Source: Methyloprofundus sedimenti (GTDB taxonomy: Bacteria; Pseudomonadota; Gammaproteobacteria; Methylococcales; Methylomonadaceae). From it: a stretch of DNA of 64,000 bases. The stretch is from positions 1 to 64,000 of the forward strand of contig NZ_LPUF01000003.1 in NCBI RefSeq assembly GCF_002072955.1, read 5' to 3'. The notes beneath the pieces were generated by a model. It was not told where the DNA came from. It searched no databases and was given only the letters and a program-made list of their open reading frames with translations. The position numbers were made by a program, and so were the translations under genes. Shown here in pieces: positions 47,092 through 56,661 of this stretch; the stretch's first letter is position 1; each line of letters opens with the position of its first letter.

Positions 47092-47955
47092 ATGTCTTCC
47101 AATGTGATTGAAGAAATTCTTAGCGGTCTATATGACAACAAAGTTGTTCCTTATCTTGGACCAGGTGTTTTATTTGATGCCGTTAACAAGGCTACTGGCA
47201 AACCAATGCCGGCGGATAGCGAAAGCCTGATTTATGCAATGAATGATGGCAAGCCTATGGCACCCAAGCTGATGTATGAATTCCCGCGTGCCGCGATGAA
47301 TAAAGAATTAAAAAAAGGGCGTAATTTTCTTGGCCAATTTTTTAATAGAACGTATGCAGAGACCGAATGGACTCGTGCCGCTATACATGACTGGCTTGCA
47401 GAATGGAAGCCTAATTATATTATCGACATCAATCGCGATACTCAACTACAACAAAGCTACGCAAAGGAAGAGCATCTGCTGATTTGTGGCATAGCAAGAG
47501 TCTCTACCGGTTTTCGTTTTAAACTTTATTTTTATGATGGTCAAAGTTATTTCGAAACCCCTCAGGAGCAAGTTAATCCAAAGCTACCCATTTTATTTAA
47601 ACCGATGGGCACGCCTCTGCCAGACGCTAACTACATAGCTTCCGATGCTGATTATGTGGATTACATTACCGAATTAATGGGTGGTTTTGCGATTCCTGAT
47701 TTTCTTAAGGAATATCGCAAAGGAAAACAATACCTATTACTCGGTATGCCGCTAAATCGTGATTCTGAGCGTATGGTCATGAGTGATATTACTTATGGAG
47801 CAATGGAATCTAAAAGAGGCTGGGTACTCAATAAATCGCCAACGCCTAAAGAAGTGCGTTACTGTGCGAAAATTGGCCTGGAAATTATTGATATGGATGT
47901 CAAAGAATTTCTTGAATGCGTGAGCTATGCTAAAGAACTTGAACCAAGTGCTTAA
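47092..47955 (+). CDS. SIR2-like domain protein divergent from nifH
   Basis: 287 aa from ATG 47092, chosen because ATGGAG sits six bases upstream; the longer frame adds a hydrophobic leader with no ribosome site. The N-terminal KVVPYLGPGVL resembles the glycine loop of SIR2-like NAD-binding domains; later ILFKPMGTPLPDANYIASDAD and YLLLGMPLNRDSERMVM fit SIR2-like proteins. Similar genes occur in nif clusters without defined function. Shares the intergenic region and probably NifA control with nifH; followed by draTG, which also use NAD or ADP-ribose. Confidence 0.7.
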   Translation: MSSNVIEEILSGLYDNKVVPYLGPGVLFDAVNKATGKPMPADSESLIYAMNDGKPMAPKLMYEFPRAAMNKELKKGRNFLGQFFNRTYAETEWTRAAIHDWLAEWKPNYIIDINRDTQLQQSYAKEEHLLICGIARVSTGFRFKLYFYDGQSYFETPQEQVNPKLPILFKPMGTPLPDANYIASDADYVDYITELMGGFAIPDFLKEYRKGKQYLLLGMPLNRDSERMVMSDITYGAMESKRGWVLNKSPTPKEVRYCAKIGLEIIDMDVKEFLECVSYAKELEPSA

Positions 47956-47978
47956 TGCTTCCGTTATAGTCTCGTGTA

Positions 47979-48190
47979 ACCTGAGTTCGGGATAAGAAAT
48001 CCAGATAGTTTGTAGTGTAGGATGGGCGGAGCAAAACGCAAAGCCATCAACGATAGGCGCGGTGTTTATTCAATTGTCAAATTGGCACTTTGTTTGATGT
48101 TTTTTTGCGATAAAAGCAGCGTCGGGACGTGCGGCCCACCCTACTTCCAATATTAAACATCGCCGCTGTTTTTTATCCTGAACTGAGGTG
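47979..48190. repeat. Candidate IS982-derived MITE
   Basis: The left end ACCTGAGTTCGGGATAAG is identical to the IS982 terminal repeat at 37385. The right end TATCCTGAACTGAGGT is a near match of its inverse. About 212 bases without a gene lie between, including an inner inverted pair GTAGGATGGGC / GCCCACCCTAC. No clear target duplication. Nothing further in 48191-48340. Confidence 0.65.
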
Positions 48191-48340
48191 AGCGCATACC
48201 TTTGTGCCTCTCTAAAAATAGGCAATAGATACCCTACTCTGATATTGCAATCTTTAAAAACCCTATATTTGTTAAGTTATATTACATGAGCCAAAAATGA
48301 TCTATACTTATTATTCACCTAAGGCTAATCTAATTAACCC

Positions 48341-49150
48341 ATGCCGAATATCACTCAATATGGACATAGTACTAATTTAATTGGCTTATCGCCTGCCTAT
48401 ATTGCTAGTCTGGCTTTTAATGACCAGCCTGAGTCATTACATATTGCAGGTACTCGGGAAGCCGCCACCGGTTTATTTGAAAAATTAAGCACGCAAACCA
48501 CCCTCTTAGCCTGTGGCCATCTCTTTCAAGATTATATGTGTGTCGTCTTTGGCTTTGAAACCGAACAGAGATTACACAACGATTCTTCAGGGAGACGGCG
48601 CTATAAAAGCAGCTATCTCACACTTATTCAGGATTGGGGCCTGGATTCAAACAATGCCCAGGGTGCAGTATTTAAAGGCTGGGTAGAAAGTCGATTTGGC
48701 CTGTTCCCCACTTATCATAAAGAAAATATAGCCAGTTTTATCGGTAAAACCTGGGCGTCCTATATTGAAGAAAAAATGAATTGCCGCTATCACAATAACT
48801 GCATCTATATGCAACTTGACCTGCTCTACGAATTTTGTCAGTGGATCATTGAACACTTTCAATTTCCCGCGGAAAAATATAAAACCCTCTACCGCGGAGT
48901 TAATTCCTTAGATGAGTATGTCTTAATTAATATTGATGGCACGCCGCATAAAACCTTCCGGTTCAACAACATCTCTTCTTTTACCGATAAGCACAGCATT
49001 GCCTCCGAATTTGGTGCTTATATACTTGAAGTAGAAGTGCCCATGGTTAAACTGGTTTTTTTTAATGAACTGCTGCCTCGCCATGCCTTGCATGGTGAAG
49101 CTGAATATCTGGTGATTGGCGGTGATTACCGGGTAAAAATAACACGTTAA
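48341..49150 (+). CDS. draT: Dinitrogenase reductase ADP-ribosyltransferase
   Basis: 269 aa. HSTNLIGLSPAYIASLAFND, LFQDYMCVVFGF and the NAD-binding YRGVNSLDEYVLIN and FTDKHSIASEFGAYILEVEV stretches are DraT hallmarks. It transfers ADP-ribose from NAD to the NifH arginine, switching nitrogenase off after ammonium or energy shifts. draG follows 9 bases later. No clear sigma-54 element directly upstream. Confidence 0.93.
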   Translation: MPNITQYGHSTNLIGLSPAYIASLAFNDQPESLHIAGTREAATGLFEKLSTQTTLLACGHLFQDYMCVVFGFETEQRLHNDSSGRRRYKSSYLTLIQDWGLDSNNAQGAVFKGWVESRFGLFPTYHKENIASFIGKTWASYIEEKMNCRYHNNCIYMQLDLLYEFCQWIIEHFQFPAEKYKTLYRGVNSLDEYVLINIDGTPHKTFRFNNISSFTDKHSIASEFGAYILEVEVPMVKLVFFNELLPRHALHGEAEYLVIGGDYRVKITR

Positions 49151-49159
49151 GGCATAAAA

Positions 49160-50065
49160 ATGACAACAGAACCCTATTTAAACCATGCATTATCTGCCTA
49201 TCTGGGATTTGCCTGTGGTGATGCCCTGGGTGCTACGGTGGAATTTATGTCACCCAAGCGTATTCAAAAACACTACGGAGTACACAAGGATATTATCGGC
49301 GGGGGCTGGCTTGGCCTTGAAGCAGGTCAAGTGACCGATGATACGCAGATGTCACTGGCTCTCGGACAGGCACTTATTGAGCATCAAGGCTGGAATATTG
49401 CAGCGGTTGCAGATAACTTCGTCGCCTGGCTGGACTCTGATCCACCCGATATTGGCGATACCTGCCAACGCGGTATTCTACGTTATCGTGACCAAGGGGA
49501 ATTATTTGGCTCAATAAGAGTCGATGATGCCGGCAACGGTGCCTGTATGCGTAATCTACCCGTTGCACTGGCAACATTGAATAGCCCATATTATTTTACC
49601 GAGTGGAGCTTGCAACAAAACCATATCACCCATAATAACCCTTTATCTGATGCCGCTACTTTGTCTTTAGGACGCATGGTGCAACACCTGGTTAAAGGCG
49701 GTAATCTCTCGGACTGTCAGCAAGAGGCAGCTAAACTCATCTGGCAATATCCTGAATTTGGCTACACCCCCTACCCGGGTAGGGCTTCTGCCTACATTGT
49801 GCATACGCTGCAAACGGTTTTACATTATTTTTTCACGACTGATAATTTTGAAGACTGCCTGATAGCGACGGTGAATCAAGGGGATGATGCGGATACCACA
49901 GGCGCATTGGTAGGTATGCTTGCCGGTGCCAGATATGGATTAGCATCAATACCGCAACGCTGGCTAGAACGACTGAATAAAAATGTTAGTGAACAAATAC
50001 ATATACAAAGTAAAAAGCTATTACAACTATCCAAAACATTTGAGCCAGGTGGCCCGAACAGCTAG
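49160..50065 (+). CDS. draG: ADP-ribosyl-dinitrogenase reductase hydrolase
   Basis: 301 aa, ADP-ribosylglycohydrolase fold. Metal-binding motifs: GFACGDALGATVEFM, QVTDDTQMSLALG, the SDPPDIGDT segment, and NQGDDADTTGALVGMLAGA near the C terminus. Removes ADP-ribose from NifH to reactivate it, needing two Mn ions. Coupled to draT. Confidence 0.95.
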   Translation: MTTEPYLNHALSAYLGFACGDALGATVEFMSPKRIQKHYGVHKDIIGGGWLGLEAGQVTDDTQMSLALGQALIEHQGWNIAAVADNFVAWLDSDPPDIGDTCQRGILRYRDQGELFGSIRVDDAGNGACMRNLPVALATLNSPYYFTEWSLQQNHITHNNPLSDAATLSLGRMVQHLVKGGNLSDCQQEAAKLIWQYPEFGYTPYPGRASAYIVHTLQTVLHYFFTTDNFEDCLIATVNQGDDADTTGALVGMLAGARYGLASIPQRWLERLNKNVSEQIHIQSKKLLQLSKTFEPGGPNS

Positions 50066-50117
50066 ATTGCACCTAGCTACCTTTCCCGATCGATTTGTAG
50101 TGGTCAACTATCTCTCG

Positions 50118-50162
50118 ATTTGGCTAGAGCTTCCTTCAGATTCCACATTGGCTCCCAATAAC
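50118..50162 (-). repeat. Group II intron 5' fragment
   Basis: 45 bases (GGCTAGAGCTTCCTTCAGAT, then CACATTGGCTCCCAATAAC) match 2663-2707 of the intron nearly perfectly, and ACTATCTCTCGAT beside it recurs at 2534. No other intron part is present. The remaining 50163-50376 holds nothing recognisable. Confidence 0.7.
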
Positions 50163-50376
50163 TAGCAAAAAGAGCAAAAAGGGGTCGTAGCTGTTTACAG
50201 AAAATAATTTACAGCCTCTTTACTGAGAAAATTCAACGGTAGCTATGGGGCCAGACTGTGTGAAAACTCAAAACCGTCTAGAAAAACAGGCATGTTGTCA
50301 TCCGACCTTAGCAGGAATCCTGAATCATGGACCAAACACGAAGTATAGAACTGAACTGATAATACAGACAATCCGG

Positions 50377-51081
50377 CTATTTTTTTAGTCGTCCAGAAAC
50401 TTGATACACTTTATATTCAACACGTTTTGCAGTTTGCTGGAGTAAATCAGGGGCAGATTCGAAAACACTTTCAACACAGACTAATTCAATATCAAAATTT
50501 TCCGAATATAAGTTATTAATTTCTTCATCTACACCTAATGCCTGACTCAAAGTTTGATTTTCTTCTGCATCCTCCGTCGTCAGTAAAAAAATGATGGCAG
50601 TTTCTGGTACGATTAATCTTAACTGGACAATATAACGTTGGCGAATATCTTCGGGTAAAGCAGTCAGTGCTGCTAGATCATAAACAGCATCAAATACGCC
50701 TAATTCCAGCGGGGTCAGAGAGAAATAATCACCGCATAAAATACTGAGTTTGCCATGTTTCCAGAGCGTGAATTTACCTACTCGCTGTTTAACAGGTTTC
50801 AAGTGATTCTCCAGAAAGAAAGCACGCACGGCAACGGGGCTTAATTCGACACCTATCACTTCATGCCCTTGCTCAAGCAACCAGAGCATATCTAAACTTT
50901 TCCCGCAAAGAGGGACAAAGACCCGACTTCCAGGAGCCAGGCCAAGACCAGGCCAAAATTTGCTGAGCAGTGGATTAAGTGCCAATTGATGGAAATCATT
51001 ACGCTGATCGCGCCAGAATTGTAACCAAAGTGAGTTATCATGGCTGATATTAATAACTTCCTTGGTTTTGGAGATACGCAT
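50377..51081 (-). CDS. tpm: Thiopurine S-methyltransferase family protein
   Basis: About 234 aa, starting MRISKTKEVI (ATG 51081; another ATG at 51096). WLQFWRDQRNDFHQLALNPL and FWPGLGLAPGSRVFVPLCGK, then DMLWLLEQGHEVIGVELSP, are TPMT signature blocks with the SAM site. Bacterial TPMTs methylate Se/Te or thiol compounds. Stands downstream of bfr on the same strand, with a long gap. Confidence 0.9.
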   Translation of the reverse strand: MRISKTKEVINISHDNSLWLQFWRDQRNDFHQLALNPLLSKFWPGLGLAPGSRVFVPLCGKSLDMLWLLEQGHEVIGVELSPVAVRAFFLENHLKPVKQRVGKFTLWKHGKLSILCGDYFSLTPLELGVFDAVYDLAALTALPEDIRQRYIVQLRLIVPETAIIFLLTTEDAEENQTLSQALGVDEEINNLYSENFDIELVCVESVFESAPDLLQQTAKRVEYKVYQVSGRLKK

Positions 51082-51233
51082 AGCAAAGTTTCTCATAAAG
51101 GTTGTGCGTTACAGTGTTCTGTTCGAACCAGCACAAAGCTTCATGAGAAGAAAAATGCAACCCGAAAAGGTAGGAATATTAACAGGCCGACGTAAAATCT
51201 CGACTTTTAACAGGAGTAGCCTGATAGAGGGTG

Positions 51234-51698
51234 CTAGATTTGCGATTGTAAATAATTGTGTATACCTACTTTGTCAATAAGCTCCAACTGGGTTTCCAGC
51301 CAGTCAATATGTTCTTCTTCACTGTCTAAAATATGCTGAAAAGTGTCCCGACTTATAAAATCGCTGACACTTTCGCAATAGGCAATTGCTTCTCTCAATA
51401 AGGGAACAGCAATATATTCCAGTTTTAAATCACAGCTCAGCATTTCCTGAGGATGTTCACCAATCAATATCCTGCCTATATTCTGTAAATTAGGCAATCC
51501 TTCCAAAAAGAGAATACGCTCAATAAGTTGATCAGCATGTTTCATCTCATCAATTGATTCGTGATACTCTTTTTCATTCAACTTGTTAAAACCCCAGTTT
51601 TTATACATGCGTGCATGAAGAAAATACTGATTAATAGCCGTTAGTTCATTTTCTAGCGCCTGATTCAAATAGCTTATAACTTTCTCATCGCCTTTCAT
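51234..51698 (-). CDS. bfr: Bacterioferritin
   Basis: 154 aa from ATG 51698 with AGGTG upstream. Ferroxidase ligands are seen in [40 protein letters not shown] and [15 protein letters not shown]. The haem-binding methionine region ([13 protein letters not shown]) is standard. Last gene of the rnf unit, storing iron; Bfd upstream releases it. Confidence 0.95.
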   Translation of the reverse strand: MKGDEKVISYLNQALENELTAINQYFLHARMYKNWGFNKLNEKEYHESIDEMKHADQLIERILFLEGLPNLQNIGRILIGEHPQEMLSCDLKLEYIAVPLLREAIAYCESVSDFISRDTFQHILDSEEEHIDWLETQLELIDKVGIHNYLQSQI

Positions 51699-51719
51699 AG
51701 TAATCACCTGTGAAATTTA

Positions 51720-51920
51720 TTAAATGGTCGTTTCATTCGATGCGTTCATCAATTTTTGACTGTGATGACAGTGTAGTAACTGATGAACGTCTTTATTACA
51801 TTTACCACAATCTCTCCCGACACCGAAACATTGAATTAACTGTTTTCGGGTGCACAACCCTTGACTAATCGCGGTTTCCAGTTGCTGATCTGTAACCGCT
51901 TTACAGATACATATATACAT
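51720..51920 (-). CDS. bfd: Bacterioferritin-associated ferredoxin
   Basis: 66 aa. MYICICKAVTDQQLETAI gives CxC and FGVGRDCGKCNKDV gives CxxC of the [2Fe-2S] Bfd fold. It donates electrons to Bfr for iron mobilisation. Sits between rnfH and bfr, so iron release may be co-induced with nitrogen fixation. Confidence 0.93.
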   Translation of the reverse strand: MYICICKAVTDQQLETAISQGLCTRKQLIQCFGVGRDCGKCNKDVHQLLHCHHSQKLMNASNETTI

Positions 51921-51923
51921 AAG

Positions 51924-52193
51924 TTAGTCAGATTCGGAGTTTCTGCGCTCAACAAGCGCGGGATCAACTGTAATCTTGCGATAAATTTCAATACGATCTC
52001 CCTCCCGAATTTTGGCATTGAGCTTGGCCAATTTACCAAAAATACCTACTTTTTGGGTACTCAAATCAATTTCCGGATATTGTTGTAAAATGCCAGAAAG
52101 TTCAATAGCTTTTTCAATATCGCTGTCATCAGGCACTTCCAGTCGCATCCACAATTGTCTATCGGCTTCGGCATAACACACACCTACATTCAT
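51924..52193 (-). CDS. rnfH: RnfH (UPF0125)
   Basis: 89 aa from ATG 52193, directly after AAGGAGC. Ubiquitin-like fold: MNVGVCYAEADRQLWMRLEV, then KVGIFGKLAKLNAKIREGDR and IEIYRKITVDP. Companion of nitrogen-fixation Rnf operons; role unclear. Confidence 0.92.
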   Translation of the reverse strand: MNVGVCYAEADRQLWMRLEVPDDSDIEKAIELSGILQQYPEIDLSTQKVGIFGKLAKLNAKIREGDRIEIYRKITVDPALVERRNSESD

Positions 52194-52203
52194 GTTTAGC
52201 TCC

Positions 52204-52899
52204 TTAACTTTTAACGACTGCTGCTTCAATTGTTGGGACAAGCACTACTCTATTAGCCATTTTTTTATCCAGCATGCGTTTACCTGCAATAATAAATCCC
52301 AGCATAATAAAGCCACCGGGCGGTAAAGCCATCAATAAAAATCCTTGATAATCAGAAACCAGAGTAAGCTCTAAAAAAGAAAAATTTTGACCTAATAATA
52401 GCGATGCATTTGCAAACAAGGTACCCGCTGAGGTCACTTCTCGCGTAGCACCTAAAATAACCAAAACCAAGGTAAAGCCCATGCCCATCATCAAGCCATC
52501 CCAAATGGAATGCAGTACTGGCTGACGTGAAGCGAATGATTCCGCTCTCCCAAGTATTGCGCAATTCGTCACGATTAATGGGATAAATAAACCTAATACT
52601 TTATGCATTTCATGCATCCAGGCATTCATACTCATATCAACTAAAGTCACCAGGGTTGCGATTAATAAGACAAAAACAGGAATGCGTACTTCAGGAGAAA
52701 TCAATTTACGATTTAACGATACCACTGCATTTGAAGACACCAGCACCACTAAAGTCGCTATGCCCATGCCCAATCCATTAGTCGCAGTACCCGTTACAGC
52801 CAATAATGGACACAAGGCTAAATTCTGACTAAAAACGACATTATTATCCCAAATCCCATCGCGGCCTATTTTTCTAATTGTTGCAGAGAAAATACTCAT
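52204..52899 (-). CDS. rnfE: Rnf electron transport complex subunit E
   Basis: 231 aa, six membrane helices. NNVVFSQNLALCPLLAVTGT and LIVTNCAILGRAESFASRQP are the RnfE/NqrD motifs. Membrane partner of RnfA. Follows rnfG by 14 bases. Confidence 0.95.
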   Translation of the reverse strand: MSIFSATIRKIGRDGIWDNNVVFSQNLALCPLLAVTGTATNGLGMGIATLVVLVSSNAVVSLNRKLISPEVRIPVFVLLIATLVTLVDMSMNAWMHEMHKVLGLFIPLIVTNCAILGRAESFASRQPVLHSIWDGLMMGMGFTLVLVILGATREVTSAGTLFANASLLLGQNFSFLELTLVSDYQGFLLMALPPGGFIMLGFIIAGKRMLDKKMANRVVLVPTIEAAVVKS

Positions 52900-52913
52900 A
52901 GCGTTTCCACAAG

Positions 52914-53543
52914 TTATGCGGCCAAAAGCTCGGCCTGATGCTGTTTAAAAAACTCTAGTCCTTGGTGTACTGCATTTACGATGGCTCTCGGCGTAATTGT
53001 CGCACCACTGAATTGATCAAACTTACCACCGTCTTTTTTCACCGCCCATTGATCAACACTTAAATTATCCAAAGAGTAGCCATTAAAATTCAAAATCCAA
53101 CCGGATTTACTCACTTCAATCTTATCCCCCAGGCCTGGCGTTTCAGCATGCGAAATAACCCTGACACCCAATACATTACCCTCTTTATCGACACCCATAA
53201 TGAGACTAATTGCACCAGAATATCCACCTAAAGCCTGTAAACGAAATGACACAGCACTCACTTTTCCATCCATACGCGCCATATAGACTGAGGTTTCATC
53301 TGCACCTAATTTATCGTCTTTAGAAGAAACAATAACAATATCTTCAAGCACGTTATTGTTATATATATTCGCAGGAATCACTTCAGCTAATGAAGCACGC
53401 AAATCTTCTTCCATACGCAATTTAATAACATCGCGCGTGTTATAGTCAGCAAATCCTAATAAAGCACTGGCCAATAAAGCAAAGCCTGCTAACAGTAAAG
53501 ATTGATAGCTGATACGGGTTTTAAATTCCTCTAATTTACTCAT
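52914..53543 (-). CDS. rnfG: Rnf complex subunit G (covalent FMN)
   Basis: 209 aa with one N-terminal membrane helix (SLLLAGFALLASALLGFADY). The FMN-threonine motif is SGATITPRAIV; GVRVISHAETPGLGDKIE is conserved. Its ATG overlaps the rnfD stop (4 bases). Confidence 0.95.
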   Translation of the reverse strand: MSKLEEFKTRISYQSLLLAGFALLASALLGFADYNTRDVIKLRMEEDLRASLAEVIPANIYNNNVLEDIVIVSSKDDKLGADETSVYMARMDGKVSAVSFRLQALGGYSGAISLIMGVDKEGNVLGVRVISHAETPGLGDKIEVSKSGWILNFNGYSLDNLSVDQWAVKKDGGKFDQFSGATITPRAIVNAVHQGLEFFKQHQAELLAA

Positions 53544-54604
53544 TCTTTTAACTCCAGCGGCATACCCTTACGGTTCCTGCCGTAGATACGTGGCTTAATA
53601 TAATGATCAATTAATGGCGTCATAGCATTCATTAACAACACTGCAAAACCCGCACCTTCAGGATAGGCACCCCAGGTACGAATAATAAAAATTAATAGTC
53701 CACAAGACACCCCAAACACTATCTGTCCTGCTGCTGAATTAGGTGAAGTCACATAATCAGTGGCTATAAAAAAAGCCGCACATATCAAAGCCCCTGAACT
53801 GATATGTATCCAGGGATTCAAATAATGTGCGGGGTCCCACCAGTGGAAAATCGCTGAAATAATCCACACAGAGAACAACATAGCACTCGGAATATGCCAA
53901 CTAATAACACCTTTAAAAAATAACCAGAGACCACCTAGAGCCAGGAATATCGCAGATGTTTCTCCTAAACTTCCACGCATAAAGCCAAACCAGCTCGATT
54001 GTTCTGTATAAACACCCCTTAAGATCCCGGGTAGTAAGTGATTTTGTGAAAGCTCGGTTTTTACATGCCCTAATAGGGTCGCTCCTGTATAAGCGTCCAT
54101 TTGCTGCAATCCCAAAAAAGTAATTTCTAAACCTTCTACAAAATTCGGAGCTTGCTCGGAGAAAAACGGGGTCACATTTGCCCAGGTGGTCATTTCAACA
54201 GGGAAAGAAATAAGTAAGGCAACCCTGGCCAACATGGCAGGATTAAATACATTTTGCCCTAAGCCACCGTAAACTTGCTTACCTAGAATAATGGCAATGC
54301 CTGAGCCGACCACGCCAATCCACCAGGGTGCCCAGGGCGGCAATGTCATAGCCACCAGACAGCCAGTCAATACGGCTGAGTAATCATATAAGACTCGCGG
54401 GGATTTTCCTGCTAAACGCAAGCAAAAATACTCAAATATCAAGGCCGATAAAAGCGTGATAACAACCAGGTTTAAGGCAGGCCAGCCAAATAAATAGATG
54501 CCAAAAGCTAGCGCAGGAATAATAGCGATAATCACCTGCAACATAATGCCTGAAACTTGATTATTTGTTTGGGTATGTGGTCCACTAACAGGTTTTATTT
54601 TCAT
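53540..54604 (-). CDS. rnfD: Rnf complex subunit D
   Basis: 354 aa, eight or more membrane helices. The FMN-carrying threonine region is YTGATLLGH; GLGQNVFNPAMLARVALL and FIATDYVTSPNSAAGQIVFG are RnfD/NqrB family blocks. Overlaps rnfC by 4 bases. Confidence 0.95.
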   Translation of the reverse strand: MKIKPVSGPHTQTNNQVSGIMLQVIIAIIPALAFGIYLFGWPALNLVVITLLSALIFEYFCLRLAGKSPRVLYDYSAVLTGCLVAMTLPPWAPWWIGVVGSGIAIILGKQVYGGLGQNVFNPAMLARVALLISFPVEMTTWANVTPFFSEQAPNFVEGLEITFLGLQQMDAYTGATLLGHVKTELSQNHLLPGILRGVYTEQSSWFGFMRGSLGETSAIFLALGGLWLFFKGVISWHIPSAMLFSVWIISAIFHWWDPAHYLNPWIHISSGALICAAFFIATDYVTSPNSAAGQIVFGVSCGLLIFIIRTWGAYPEGAGFAVLLMNAMTPLIDHYIKPRIYGRNRKGMPLELKE

Positions 54605-56100
54605 ACTTCTGCCGCCTCCCGTGCTGCTTTTTCAGCTTTAGCTCGCTTCCGTGCTTCTTTTTCAGCTTGACGTTGCGCAGCCTCCTCGGCCTGTTCTCGC
54701 TCTATTCTTTCCATGCGTGCATTGCGATCGTCCATTAATTTATTTGTTTGCTCCGTTTTATGCTGCGCCTGCTGACGAGCTACTAACTCACCCGTGGCAT
54801 ATTTGAAATAATGTACTAACGGAATATTTGAGGGGCACACATAAGAACAGGAACCACAACTGATACAATCTTTAAGACCAATGCTAACCGCCGCATCCAG
54901 CTGATTACTACGAATTCGATTGACCATATCCACGGGCAACAGGCCTGCAGGACAAGCCTGTATACAACTCGCACAACGAATACACGGTTGTTCTGTTCCT
55001 GATTTAATTTCATCAGCATTCAGTGCTAATACACCACTGCTTGCTTTCACTATAGGCAGATCACTATGCGGTAAGGCATCACCCATCATCGGTCCACCCA
55101 TAACAATACGTGCAGTTTGTGCCGCATCAACCTGGCAAACTGCAAATAATTCTGAAATCAACGTACCTATAGGCACTTCAATATTTTTCGGTGCCATCGT
55201 TGCGCCACCACTGACAGTCACGATACGACTCACTAAAGGCTCACCTTTACGTATCGCTTTATGAATCGCGTAGGCCGTAGCAACATTATGCATCACCACT
55301 CCTACATCCGTTGCTCGAGATCCGGCGGGCACTTCTTTACCGGTAACATAGCGAATCATCTGTCTGTCCCAACCCATTGGGTAGCGAGTCGGCACGGTAA
55401 TGACATAAATATGGTCATAAGGCTCACACGCCTTACGCATGATTTTAATCGCCTCAGGTTTATTGTCTTCAATCCCTATCTTGGCATGCCTTGCATTCAT
55501 ACCATGCAACATAATACGAATACCATCAATTATGTCATCAGCTCTTTCCTGCATAAGCCTGTCATCACAAGTAAGATAAGGTTCACACTCTCCACCATTA
55601 ATTAAGAGTGTATGAATATTACTCTGTCTACCCAGATTTAATTTAACAGCGGCAGGAAACGTTGCTCCGCCCATTCCAACGATGCCAGCAGCACCGACGC
55701 GTAAAGAAATCTCCTCAGGGTCTAAGGCAAAGGGATCGCTCACACATTGACGCTCTCCCCAGGCATCTAAACCATCCGTTGCTAGCACAATCATGCGAAT
55801 CGGCAAAGCCGATGGATGAGAGCCTGGATAAAAATTAATATCCGCAATAAGCCCGGAACTTGGCGCATGAACTGGCGCAGAAATCATACCTTGGCTATGC
55901 GCTAATAGCTGCCCCTTTAAAACCTTATCCCCTACTTTTACAACGGGTTCCGCTGCTTTACCAACATGTTGCTGCAAAGGAATATACAATTTTTTTGCCA
56001 GGGGAAAATCTGTTGCAATTGACACTTCAGAGGTTGAACTTTTACACTCTGCAGCATGAACCCCTCCCCTGATTCGAAGCTTATCCATCAAGCTGATCAT
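54601..56100 (-). CDS. rnfC: Rnf complex subunit C
   Basis: 499 aa from ATG 56100, overlapping the rnfB stop as ATGA with GGGAGG upstream. GAAGIVGMGGATFPAAVKL is the NADH/FMN loop; two 4Fe-4S motifs CIRCASCIQACP and CISCGSCSYVCPS follow. The C-terminal tail is Ala/Glu/Lys-rich (about 60 residues, REQAEEAAQRQAEKEARK). Probably the ferredoxin/NADH-facing subunit. Confidence 0.95.
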   Translation of the reverse strand: MISLMDKLRIRGGVHAAECKSSTSEVSIATDFPLAKKLYIPLQQHVGKAAEPVVKVGDKVLKGQLLAHSQGMISAPVHAPSSGLIADINFYPGSHPSALPIRMIVLATDGLDAWGERQCVSDPFALDPEEISLRVGAAGIVGMGGATFPAAVKLNLGRQSNIHTLLINGGECEPYLTCDDRLMQERADDIIDGIRIMLHGMNARHAKIGIEDNKPEAIKIMRKACEPYDHIYVITVPTRYPMGWDRQMIRYVTGKEVPAGSRATDVGVVMHNVATAYAIHKAIRKGEPLVSRIVTVSGGATMAPKNIEVPIGTLISELFAVCQVDAAQTARIVMGGPMMGDALPHSDLPIVKASSGVLALNADEIKSGTEQPCIRCASCIQACPAGLLPVDMVNRIRSNQLDAAVSIGLKDCISCGSCSYVCPSNIPLVHYFKYATGELVARQQAQHKTEQTNKLMDDRNARMERIEREQAEEAAQRQAEKEARKRAKAEKAAREAAEV

Positions 56101-56648
56101 GCCGCTGCCTCCCATTGTGGTTTTTCAGGTTTTTGCCAATGCCAGTTTTTTAAGGTCACTTCAACAGCGTGCATTTGCAGGCATTCGGTTGGACATACAG
56201 CTATACATTTTTTACAGCCTATACAGGCATCAGCAACAACTGCATGAATTTGTTTTGGTGCGCCGACAATCGCATCAGTAGGACAAACTTTAAAACAGCG
56301 CGTACATCCTGTACAAGTAGCCTCACTTACTTTTGCCACCAATAATTCAGGCTCTGCTAAGGCACTTAAATCAATATCCACTCCTAATATTCTGGCAAAC
56401 TGTTCTGCCAAGGCACTGCCTCCCGGTGGACATAAAGTGACGGGTGCGTCTCCCTTGGCAACGGCCTCAGCAGCCGGTCTGCAACCGGGAAAGCCACATT
56501 GACCACACTGTGATCCAGGCATTAAAGCTTCAAGTTCATCAACGACAGGACTACTTTCAACTTTTAAGTAACGTGCCGCAAAGGCCAATAAAAGACCTAA
56601 ACATAAACCTAATGAAGTCAAACTAATAATGGCAGAAATAACGTACAT
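56097..56648 (-). CDS. rnfB: Rnf complex subunit B
   Basis: 183 aa from ATG 56648 (MYVISAIISL) with GAGGGAGAG. One membrane helix, a Fe-S domain (GSQCGQCGFPGCRPAAEAV, then CPPGG), and two ferredoxin motifs (CTGCTRCFKVCP, CIGCKKCIAVCP). Passes electrons toward ferredoxin. Confidence 0.95.
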   Translation of the reverse strand: MYVISAIISLTSLGLCLGLLLAFAARYLKVESSPVVDELEALMPGSQCGQCGFPGCRPAAEAVAKGDAPVTLCPPGGSALAEQFARILGVDIDLSALAEPELLVAKVSEATCTGCTRCFKVCPTDAIVGAPKQIHAVVADACIGCKKCIAVCPTECLQMHAVEVTLKNWHWQKPEKPQWEAAA

Positions 56649-56661
56649 AGCTCTCCCTCGA

